Assembly (NCBI GenBank): GCA_000697355.1
Contig: JNEN01001253.1
Coordinates: 22,481-86,480 of the forward strand
Length of the DNA: 64,000 nucleotides
Direction of reading: 5' to 3'
DNA from: Syncephalastrum monosporum B8922
Lineage: Eukaryota; Mucoromycota; Mucoromycetes; Mucorales; Syncephalastraceae
The notes beneath the pieces were generated by a model. That model searched no databases and was not told the DNA's origin. It worked only from the letters and a program-made list of their open reading frames with translations. A program made the position numbers and the translations under genes. Position 1 is the first letter of the stretch, and each line of letters opens with the position of its first letter. Below, piece by piece: positions 34,005 through 44,201 of the stretch.

Positions 34005-36336
34005 CTAAACTGTCATCATGAAGTTGCTCGGAATACATCCTGATCCAGTGGAGCATTGCCATGTCTCGTCCCAACGGTCTGCCACCCACCAGCCTTCATC
34101 CATGGACAGGCCTGTGACAGCAAACAAACTTCCGCGTTGAAAGGAGAGTTCCGTCTCATCACTTGCACGGTAGTCATACTTGGCTCTCACTAAATCGGTT
34201 TTAGCGTGAATTTACTTTTTACTTGCTTTGTCACACATCCCTAAAAGAAAGAAAACTTACCCCAATACATGACTGGTCGGCCATCCGGCAGACATGCTGG
34301 CCTTTGCTGCTGTTGCGGCGCTTGTTGTGTTGGATAGGATGGGCTGGCATGGACCATGCTCGGTGAAGGACAGGGAGAGACCATGGGTGAAACCATGGGT
34401 GAAACAGATGTATTGTTGTTTGCCGAGGCGGGAATGCTGAGGGGAGGCGGGAGTGTGGGTGAGCGTGGCGCCATCGCCATCATGTGAGGACTCGGTGGGG
34501 GTAAGCTTTGCGGCGCAGATGTGTATTGCGGTGCATAAGGATATGCTTGCTGATGCTGGGAATAGGGCGATGCTGGTGGATTGTGTTGTGTCGGCTGTGT
34601 CGGATGATAATGATATGATTGCTGCTGTGGTAATGATGCCTGCGTTTGCTGTGCTTGCTGATGAGGTGACGGTTGCACCGATGCCTGATGCGCGTAGGTT
34701 TGCGCATACATGGACTGCGACGTTTGAGGTTGGGAGACCTGCTGTTGTTGCTGTTGCTGTTGCTGCGGCTGCGGCTGCGGCGACTGATAAGGCGCGTGTT
34801 GTGGCGAATAGCTTGTGTCAGAATAACCTGACGCAGAAGCAGCAGCTACCGTGGATGCGCCTGTCGTACGCGTCAGCGTTTGATCGCCTTGGAGCTGTTG
34901 GGAGACCGGACGCGGTGATTTTGGCGGGCCATTGCTTATCTCTCTCGACGCCCGGAGGGCCCCTGCCGATGACGCAGCTGAGCGTCTCTCGGATGCAGCT
35001 CCTGCTGTAGCCGTCTTGTCGCCGGTGGCGTTGTTGCTTATCTCCAGGCGAGCCAACAGCTCTTCCAGGTTACCATTTTTGCTCAGAGGCTTGCGTTTCA
35101 CCTGGTTGTGCGTCCCATTGTTTGCTGGGAGTGTACCAGTGCTGCTTGCAGAGGTACTACTCGTGGTACGTGGTCTTGGAGGCAAGCGCTTGTTGATGAT
35201 GTTTTCTTGGGGTCCAAAGAAATCAACATAATCTGCAGGCTCTGTACATAAACAGTGAGATCATGTGCGTGGAATGCAATAGACATATTGCTTGTCTTAC
35301 CTGGTGCGGTGCCTTTGGTGCCGTCTTGCTCTATGTACCGTTTTACAACATCTGCGATGTTGTATTCCTCGAGTTCTTTCCGAATCTTCTCACAGTACTA
35401 ATGCATGCAAAGTGTCAGTATTAAAACATTCATGCAGTGTTATATAATACCTCGTCCTGCACTAGTAAACGCGCGGAGCATAGGTTGGCATAATCCCATA
35501 CATTATTTGCTAGCATTTCTACGCGTTCTTGTTCTAACACTTCTAGTTGCTAAAAGAAAAAAATGGTAAGTCCAGAGTATACGTGACAACATAGAACTGC
35601 ACCTCGCAGGCATCTCTCCATGCCAGTGTCCATTCCTCTACACTTGTTTTGACTTGCTGAAAGGTACTGTCATGCTCGCGCTCTGAAACAATGAAGCCAT
35701 GTGAGCTGGCTCGGCTTGTTATGATATGAAAGCCTTACCCAAGTATTTGGACGGATTTTGCGTTGAGTGATATTGATCTCGGACCTTAAAGATGGGGAGC
35801 TTAAGTCACCTAAAGAGAATATCATGTTATTCATTTACCTTGATGTATCGGTGGATTGTATCTTGACGTTGTCTGTAGATAGTCTCAGTATTGCGCTCAA
35901 TATCATCGATTCGATCCCGAGCAGTCTGACACCATTCTTTCAATGCAGGTGCCACTTGACTTTCGAGCCTGTCGGATAGATCCAGGTGGGACTGTGACGC
36001 CTTGTTCAATTCGTCGTCGACGGAGATCAACGTCTCACCGATAACGACCTCCTGCTGCAGCTGCCGCAACTGGGTACCAAAGTCAAGCTCCAGCTGGGCA
36101 CGACGTGTGTACAGCGTATAAATACGTTCGAGTGCATCGAAAGAGCCACGCACACGACTAAAAAGCAGGTCCATGCCACGTCTGTCGCAGGTCTATATAT
36201 TGTTTTGGGCACGGTCAGATTAAGCTTTTTTCCCTTCCGTAGTCTTCCCCTTTCTCCTAGTGTGGATATTTACCCAGAAGTAGTCCACAAGATGTGTGTC
36301 TGCAAGGACAGGCGGTTCTGCAACGTTCGGAGGCAT
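34005..36336 (-). CDS. F-BAR and SH3 domain protein, HOF1/CDC15/IMP2 type
   Basis: Eight exons (36274-36336, 35839-36192, 35739-35784, 35603-35682, 35451-35549, 35301-35397, 34261-35241, 34005-34189) encode 634 residues. The F-BAR domain covers about residues 15-270: VDYFWTCDRRGMDLLFSRVR, TRRAQLELDFG, VRDQYHSTQNPSKYL, WRDACEQLEVLEQERVEM. A Ser/Pro/Gln-rich linker with a Gln run follows. The C-terminal about 60 residues are an SH3 domain (VRAKYDYRASDETELSFQRG, then the DEGWW and GCIPSNFM motifs). Proteins of this plan bend membrane and link actin, formins and septin rings at the septum. Which of HOF1, CDC15 or IMP2 it equals cannot be settled here. All introns are GT-AG and phases match. Confidence 0.86.
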
Positions 36337-37070
36337 TAATTATGAGAAACGGACAAAAGAAAAAAATAAAAAAAAAGATGAGTATAAAGCGAGAAGGAAG
36401 GCGTCGATGCTGAAATAACAAAGACGGCAAAGAGAATGAAATGGACAGGTCATGCAAATCGCCCAAAACAATTTCCATTTTTGGGTATTTTGTATCGAAG
36501 CGCCCGGCTGATGGGAACTCACCGCAATCACTGTGAGAAACTGCTGGAAGCTAGGAATTGGCATATGTCTGCACTGTTATATGGATGATACTCCTCTACC
36601 GAGCTATAGAGGATTACGATGATGTACGCGTTGATATGTATTGCAATAATTTTTAGTCTTCATCGATATTGGAAAAGTCACCAAAGCCCAAAAATCCTTT
36701 ATCACTAGTTAAATCGTGTCCACGATGCTTGATACGCTCAATGTCTGCAGTCCAGGAATGCTGTCTATATGCCTCATTTCTATTTCTCCATGTTTTTGAC
36801 GATGGCAATATTTTCATAGGCTCATCGTATACGGCAAAACTGGTCTTTGTTACTGGGACATATCGCCCTAAACCGTATATAAAGGAAGAGCCTCAGCTGC
36901 CGAAGAACTGTGCAAGACTGTACTGACGGGTTTTACAGTAGGGAGAAAACTTTACTGCGGCAGGACCGGCATCGACAAAGCCAGGCACAGGAAAAGCCCA
37001 AATTTCGCAGTTTAAAGCACGTCAGCACAATTTATGCGTTAGTTTGTTCTTGATTACGTGTTAATCTAGT
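36337..37070. other. Intergenic, divergent F-BAR / RING promoter
   Basis: 734 bp. An 85-codon frame at 36669-36926 lacks an ATG start and a motif. A TATA-like TATATAAA is at 36876-36883, about 190 bp before the RING start. Confidence 0.45.
36876..36883 (+). promoter_or_regulatory. TATA-like box before the RING gene
   Basis: TATATAAA, followed by GG, lies 188 bp upstream of the ATG at 37071. The distance is long but within the fungal range. Confidence 0.35.
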
Positions 37071-37851
37071 ATGGCAAGCTACTTTGGTATACCACCACTA
37101 CTTTTCTCCAAGTCTTTGCTTGTAGCACTCACCATTATCTAGAGGATCTGAATATACGCAAAGAAGACTCTCGTCCGCGCAATCGGTACAATGTCGATCT
37201 GGATGACTTTATGACACCTGCTTCATCCTCTGGCGCGAATCGTCAGCACCCTACGCGAGGCGACGCCTCTGACCAGTTGCAACAAATGCTCAACACAGCA
37301 AAGTAAGATCACTCGCTACTCCTGTTGGATGCTTACCCGGGTGTATCCAGCTTCCTGAACCAGTTCAGGGCACAAATGCAGGCTGGTGGTGATCGCGATC
37401 AGGAACACTTCTTGGACGACCTCGTCGCTCAAATTATGGAAGAATCCCAGGGCGATGTCAAGGGCCCTCCTCCAGCGTCTGAGCGATTCATTAGCTTGCT
37501 TCCTCGTATAAAGAGCGCACAACTGAAAGAGTAAGAGCATATACCGTGAAAAGAAACTATTAACACGATCCACATTTTTATTGCAGAGACGAGACTTGCA
37601 TTATTTGCAAAGATAACCTCACCGAAAGTGCTTCAGCCACCAAAATGCCATGGTAATAATACTGTAACTATGCTCTTTGGTGTACTTAAAGTAAAACTTG
37701 CTTTTTTAGCGGCCATTATTTTGACAAAGATTGCTTGGTGCCCTGGTTGAGACTGCATAATACCTGCCCACTATGCCGGCACGAGGTTGAAACAGAGCAG
37801 CAAGTCAAAGAGGAAGAGGAGGAGGAGGCGCGTGACATGATGTATGGCTAA
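37071..37851 (+). CDS. RING-type E3 ubiquitin ligase (RNF126/115-like arrangement)
   Basis: Five exons (37071-37086, 37143-37302, 37351-37530, 37587-37652, 37710-37851) encode 187 residues; the first exon is 16 bp (MASYF plus one base). The N-terminal half is polar. A helix [10 protein letters not shown]...[12 protein letters not shown] precedes the RING at about 123-163: [29 protein letters not shown]. The ring is C-x2-C-x14-C-x-H-x2-D-x2-C-x10-C-x2-C, with Asp146 where RING-H2 proteins usually have His. The tail is a Glu run. It should pass ubiquitin from an E2 to unknown substrates. The EEDLN-type N-terminus and the position of the ring near the C-terminus fit small RNF-type ligases. Confidence 0.86.
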
Positions 37852-40582
37852 GCTATCTCAAGGTTTTTGTAGCAACTGTAACATAGAACATACATATACG
37901 AACCAAAGAGGCTGTCACAGATATATCTTATCGTCATCTATGTATATTAATATGAGTATCCATTTTCACCACACACTACTTTTTAGCTGGAGTGCCTACG
38001 GTGCTTTCTCCTTTCTAGTTTGCAACGGGATGAATAGCAACCAGCTAATTGGTTCATTTCATGGGACATCGACGATTTTCATTAGCGACAGACTTTACTG
38101 AGCTGGACCGTATTGCCATCGATGTAGTCAGTAAAGACAGCAGCTATGTCTCCGTTGGTGCTGTCGTTCCCTACATAATCATAATGAGCATCCATATAAT
38201 AGCAGTGCATAATACTGTAGGGGCAACTGGATGGAAGTGTGCGCTAACACAACGGAAGACGTTCATCCTTCTGATTTCCACCGCTTTTCCTGCATAAATA
38301 TGACATGCGATAGACATCCCGTTTTACGTCTGCTACAATACCAAAAGACTTCTAGTAAAGAGACCTCAAAAATGAACGACTTTTGCCTATCGCAATTACT
38401 TGTGTTTTGTATGAATCCAGTTAAATTCGCGGTACTCGGATTTCCATTTATTGGAGATATTGCGTCTTGATACCAACAATGACGCGCATCGCATCTTGCC
38501 AAATTGTAGCGTTACTATTATCATCTAGCCAAAATATAATAGCTCCCTGTGTTTAATGGGACACATTCGTGGGGCCACATGAGCAGTAGTTTCTGGTGGT
38601 TGCTGTGCAATTGTAAAACTAAGATCGTCACGAGTTATCTTACCCTTGAATAGTGAGAACCTTAGAAATAATTAATCAAAGCTTTTTTTAAAAATACAAA
38701 ATAGCATTTTTGAACGTCATGATCCTTGTCCCTGCGAGTGCTGGATGCCTGGAGCATTAAGGGTTTGTCTACATACAAGAAGAGATTAGCTGCAACTGGA
38801 ACATATCAAACGCATCAACCTGCCTTTATTGGCCTACGAGGACCCAACAAAAGCTAAATTTAAGTCGGTATGGAGAATGCTATCAATGTTGTTGACACCG
38901 CTATGAGCACCACATATATTAAACGGACAGCGTATTTTTTTGCCACTAGGAACACCATAATTTGTGGAAGGCGTGGATTAGGATTCAATGTAAATATAGC
39001 TTGTGTTATGTTCCTAAGTGAATAAAGAAACTGGATATATGGCGTCTGTAGTGAAAGGTGTGCTCTTTTGATGTTATGGACAACTCGACTGAAATTATTT
39101 AGTGCCAAATAAAACATGAAGCGTACCACAAAATGAAGATATGGCGCTATAGTCAAAGTGAACATTTTCTTATGGATATGGCAAAGGAATACTATCAATT
39201 TCGCGCAGGACATATATGCATATCATATGCGGAGCTCTGGGGGTTGTGCTGCCACTGGCTATGCACACCTCTTCTGCACGCTTTCCTCTAAAGCTGGTAT
39301 CAGAATTCTCTACTATATGGTCACACAAAATGTCTCTCAGAGGAGCAGAGTTGTAGCTCTCACTTTTCCCAACAATCCCTTCAATTGACTACATATCGCA
39401 TTATTGTATATTGGAGTTTGGCAAGATGCAATGCGCGCCAATGTGATATAAAGACGCAAAGTAAAACATCTTTGGCAAAGGCGCAAAGCTGATAAACCCC
39501 CAACGATGGAAACTCCGGGTTACGCGAAGTGAGAAAAACCAGGCGCAAGACGTTCTACAATGTCTGCTTTTGGGCAAACCAAAATTTCTTTTAAGCTCGA
39601 GTTTCTTCCTCACGCTTCTTTTTTTTTCACGTGACAGGCAGTATCGTTCTCTCTCCTTTTTTTTTTTTTTGCCTGATTGTAATAGGGTCATCTGGGCCAG
39701 TGCCATTCGACGTGCGCAATTGTTACCATCGTTAACCCCGAAACTGACGGCCGCTGCTGAGTCAACTGGAACACCATGAATCCGAATATGTGCGCAGCTT
39801 CAGATGTTCGTCCTACGTACAGGCATCTTTGACTTTTGCCAACCACGCGTGTCACTTTTAATAAAAATTCTTTATTTGCATGATCTTTTATCAAGCATGG
39901 ACACGAGAAGCGCATGATCCGTGGGAACATTTTCGTCATGAGACGAATCGCGTCTCCTTTCCTTCATTGAAAGAACAAAGGACATGGCCATGTCGTAGCC
40001 TCATACTGGGCACCATCATAAAATACGTCTGCAATCCATGGATGGTAGTACGATCCGTAGCATATCAGGTGTATTCATGGTGACCCTGATGGAATTAATC
40101 CATAACAAGAAGAGATCTGTCGGACTGTTCTTCATGCTAAGCAGACATGACCGCAGTAAATCATGTCCATAAAAACTTTATTTGCGCCCGGTACACGCTT
40201 CATCAAGCTCTGTGCGCGAACAATGAATGGAATGGAGTGACTTCTGTAGCCACTCGATCAAGCAACATTGACAGTACTCGACTTGGTCTTACAAGAGGAC
40301 GACGCATGTATCGCTGGTACCTATTGATGGTGGGAGAAGATGAAAACAAAGGAAGAAGTACCAGACCGGGGGATTGTCACTCAGGTGAAGTCCGGTTAGA
40401 CATTTTAGTTATAGCCGAAAGCATCATGTGAAACAAGCAACGCGTTGGTGAATATATAATGGCCGGGGAGCTTGTCACTTGTCAAGGCAGCCGACAAATC
40501 CCCTTTCTCTCCAGTTCTTTTGTCTTCTTTTTCTTTTCTTTTTCCCACACGCCTTCGCCATTCAGCATAGCAGTATTCGACT
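37852..40582. other. Long intergenic region, nothing recognised
   Basis: 2.7 kb of AT-rich DNA. Short frames (for example 40147-40431 plus, 38860-39213 minus) show no motif, no convincing start and no splice pattern that I could extend. A TATA-like ATATATAA at about 40451-40458 may serve the gene at 40583. Confidence 0.4.
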
Positions 40583-41386
40583 ATGGATTATAATCAAGGA
40601 CTCCAGTTCATCCAGATGCAAGATGCTATCCTTGCCCTAAGCACCGTGACCATCGTCGCAGCCATTAGCGCTGCCATCTTCGCGCGCAGCTCATTCCCTT
40701 TTGCGCTTGTTACCATCGCTGCGCTCTGTTATCTCCTCTCCAGCTCCCTCGTCGTCGCAGCCACGAAGATCTGGTCCTATGAAGGCGTCATTGGTCGAGC
40801 CATCGGCTTTGACTTCTTTGAGGCCATCTTCCCGGCCCTGGCTTGGTGTGTGGCCTTTGGCGCGCTGCGTGCCAAGCGTCTCGAGACCGATCACTCTCAG
40901 TGGCATTTCTGGAAGGGCCATGGCCACGGTATCCACCTCGCTTACTTCTGGACGTTCCTCATCATCATCATTGCCATTGCCTTTGCCGGACTAGAAAACT
41001 CGGCCACTGGCGACTTTAGCAGCGTCATCGGCTTGTTCCAATTCTGCGCTTATGCCCTGTGGGCTTATCCAGTCTTCTTTGGCCTTCAGTGGCACTTTGC
41101 TCGCAACTATGAGCTCCCAGATCACAGCCTTTTCTTTGGAAGCTTGGGCGCTTACAGTGTCTTGATGCTGCTTGTCACTATCGGCAAGACGGTCTACGTG
41201 ACCCAGGGCAATTACATCGTCAACTTTGTCCTATGCGAGCTCTTCGGTATCTTTGCGCTCTGGATTGCCGTTGGTGCTGGTCGCTTCTGGACGCACAAGG
41301 CCCACGAATCGGCTGCTGCTACTTCAAGCACTCCCGCTGCGGGTGCATCGTCTGCTGCTCAAGCAGAACCCAAGACACAGGTCTAA
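40583..41386 (+). CDS. Multi-pass membrane protein of unknown function
   Basis: This is a single-exon 267-residue protein whose ATG follows a TATA-like box by about 125 bp. It shows about seven hydrophobic segments (near residues 17-36, 40-60, 78-96, 116-136, 148-166, 182-202 and 212-232), with little loop between them, and a short Ala/Ser/Thr-rich tail that is probably cytosolic. No signal peptide is needed. A His-rich loop (HFWKGHGHGIH) sits between segments 3 and 4. I do not recognise the family; it is not an obvious transporter, rhodopsin or RTA1 protein. GC content and codon use are as in neighbouring highly expressed genes. Confidence 0.75.
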   Translation: MDYNQGLQFIQMQDAILALSTVTIVAAISAAIFARSSFPFALVTIAALCYLLSSSLVVAATKIWSYEGVIGRAIGFDFFEAIFPALAWCVAFGALRAKRLETDHSQWHFWKGHGHGIHLAYFWTFLIIIIAIAFAGLENSATGDFSSVIGLFQFCAYALWAYPVFFGLQWHFARNYELPDHSLFFGSLGAYSVLMLLVTIGKTVYVTQGNYIVNFVLCELFGIFALWIAVGAGRFWTHKAHESAAATSSTPAAGASSAAQAEPKTQV

Positions 41387-42555
41387 AGGCTTCTATGCGC
41401 CGTCTAATCCACTTCAAGTTTACAGTTCCTTTTTCTTTAACTGCACTGTAGCAGTGACGTAATATTTTATCAAATTCTGTAATGCCGACTTATATTATTT
41501 GTAGTATCACATATCCATCGCTTTTGTACCTCTACTTCCCTAATACGATATTCTTGTCTTTTTTAAATGTACCAAATTATATGGCGTGATATGTGTAAGG
41601 AATCGACACAAAATGGCCCCAACACACCAATAGTCTTGTCTTAAATCATGAGAGGGAAGGAACATGACATTACTGTTGGTGGCGACCGTGTGAGCAAGTG
41701 CTCTTTATGGTGTGTATCTGTCACTGCCTTTTGTGTCGGAAGCGTTTCCCGAATGTAACCGAAACAGTGGCGTTTCTGTACGCATTTGATGGCCCCTAGG
41801 AGATCGCTTAAAAGGAAGAGAGAAAGGCAGACCTTTCTGCATCTACTGTCCGTGCACAAGCTACAGTTTGCGGCGTATGTCAAGGCTGCTTGTTTTCAGC
41901 AGTTTGAAAGTGGATGTTCTATTATACCTTTCTCAAAGAGCACTGTCGTTGATACTGTAGGCCTGGAATATAATCAGAAAAGCATCCGATCTATAAATGG
42001 AGTTAGATCTAAAAAAAAAAAGAAAAGAGAAACAAAGATAGCCGTCGATCCGGTTACACAGAGAAAAGGACCAGACAGCGAAAAAAAATAAAAAATAAAA
42101 AAGAACGGGAAGCGTAGAAAATAAAAGTGTATAAAGTGATAAGAGATAGAGCAATGTATGATGCAGGGAATATGGAATGAGTCGATGATGGTTTAAGCTA
42201 GTCATGCTCGTTTCCAAATGAGGCCAAAGAAATAGTGTTTTTTTCCAAGGACGCTAGATCAATTGGGAAGCCAAGACATTTTGGTCCTCGTCGATCCCTT
42301 GTCGCCCAATTGTGTAATTGTGGTTCCGCAAAGACCGAAAAGTGGTTGTTGTTGCACTGACTGACTGACTGATGTGATGTCGCGAGGTTTTGGGTTGCAG
42401 GCACCGCCCACTATTTTATTTTTTCCACTATTTTTTTTTTCCTCTTTACCCTTTCTTCCCGCTTTCTAACCGTCCCCTTCTCCGCACCTCTCTTCGCTTT
42501 TTCTCTTCTTTCTCTTCATCTTGTAACTGCTTTCTAATTCGCCTTTCTTTGCATC
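41387..42555. other. Intergenic
   Basis: 1.2 kb with A-rich runs (42010-42110), a short TGACTGACTGACTGATG repeat at about 42358, and T/C-rich leader sequence before the transporter ATG. No gene seen. Confidence 0.45.
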
Positions 42556-43870
42556 ATGGCGTCCAAGAATGAAGATATCCCCATGTCCCTCCGGGATGAA
42601 CACGGCCCAAGCAGCAGCAGTCAGTCCTTCCTTCCCAACCCTGCCACGCAGCGCAATGAAAAGAACCATCCCGTTACGCTCATTGCGGCGGTTATCATCT
42701 TTTACTTTGTCATCTCGCTCTCCGTTGTCTTTCTGAACAAGATCATCATGAGCGGTTCCGATTTCCCGTATGCTCTCTTCGTGACCTGGTACCAGCTCGT
42801 GGTTGCTCTCGTCCTGCTCCTCATCTGGGCCCATCTTGGCAAGACGTAAGTCGACAACGCTCTCTTGGCTTCACCGTGATTGTATGCTAACCGTGGATCG
42901 AATTTTTGCTTTAGCAACAAGCTCTTTAGCATCATCCCTCCGTATGAATTTGACACCAATATCGCCAAGCGTGTCGCGCCCTTGACCTTTGTCTATGTCA
43001 TGATGCTTGCGCTCAACAACCTCTGTCTCAAGTATGTCGAGGTCACTTTCTATCAGGTAAGTTACAATAGAAAGATACCAAGATCATTCTGATGAAGGGA
43101 GTCCATCGATGCTTACTTTTATATGCTAGGTGGCCCGCTCGCTGTCGATCAACTTCACCATTCTGTTCACATACCTCATTTTGGGCAAGACAACGTCAGC
43201 CCCTGCGCTGGTCGCTTGCGTCATTGTCTTCTTTGGCTTTGCTATCGGTTCGTATGGCGAGATCAACTTCTCGTGGGCTGGTATCTTTTATGGCGTCGGC
43301 TCGTCTGCCTTTGTCGCCCTCTACGGTATCTATGTCCAAAAGACCCTGGCTGCAGTTGACAACAACCAGTGGAAACTTCTGCATTACAACACCACCCTGG
43401 CAATCATCTTCTTGTTCCCCTTGGTCCTCTTCTCCGGTGAACTTTCTGACATCCTCTCCACGTCTGAGGCTATCTACGATAGTGGCTTCTGGTTCCTTAT
43501 GGTAAGAAACATTCCGGGGTTAAACGGGCCAGTCATGTCTCACATGTTTTTTTCTCGCTCTTGATAGACTTTGACAGGCATTACCGGCTTCGGCATCAAC
43601 ATTGCCATGTTCCTTCAGGTCAAGTACACCTCGGCCCTGACAAACACCATCTGTGGTACTGCTAAGGCTTGCGTGCAAACCATCTTGGCCGCCATGATCT
43701 TCCGCAACCCCATTTCCGATATGGTATGTCATTTGTTTCACATTTCTCTTTCCTATCGGTGGCTGACGTCAATCCTCTTTCTGCTCTAGAATGCCCTCGG
43801 CATCTTACTTGCTCTGTTCGGCTCTGGTTATTATGGCTGGGTCAGATACCAGGAGCGCCAGGCCAAGTGA
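42556..43870 (+). CDS. Nucleotide-sugar transporter, GDP-fucose-transporter-like (SLC35C1 type)
   Basis: Five exons (42556-42845, 42915-43056, 43130-43501, 43568-43723, 43790-43870) encode 346 residues. After a polar N-terminus there are about ten membrane segments of the triose-phosphate/nucleotide-sugar transporter fold. Motifs of the SLC35C1 group are present: YFVISLSVVFLNKIIM, LFVTWYQLVVALV, YVEVTFYQVARSLSINF, LTYLILGK-like, FALYGIYVQKTL, VDNNQW and the NTICGTAKACVQT segment before the last helices, ending in a basic tail (RYQERQAK). It likely carries a GDP-sugar into the Golgi for glycan building; the substrate is inferred from similarity only. All splice phases match. Confidence 0.85.
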
Positions 43871-44100
43871 AAAACCCCTCTCCATATCTCTTCTCCCTCC
43901 CGTATCCCGCATCTTTCTCACCATTCACCTTTAACCCACACAAACACATCATGTACCATTTCTTTTTCCTTTAGCGCTTCTATAAATTAAAAGCATCCGG
44001 CGAGAAAAAAAAAACTTTTGCACAAGGATTATAATGGAGATAAGGTAGCACAATTATAAATGTATATACATGACGGGACGGAGGGTGGCTTTGGTCTAGC

Positions 44101-44153
44101 GAGATAAAGAGATAGAGATAGAGATAGAGAGAGAGCGAGAGAGCGAGAGAGAA
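44101..44153. repeat. GA-rich microsatellite
   Basis: GATAGA and GAGAGC units in the 330-bp gap between the two convergent genes (transporter and NOT1-like). Confidence 0.8.
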
Positions 44154-44201
44154 AAGCAAAGGGGTTTGGCCGAACAGAGCAATAAAAGGGAACAGAATGA
44201 T

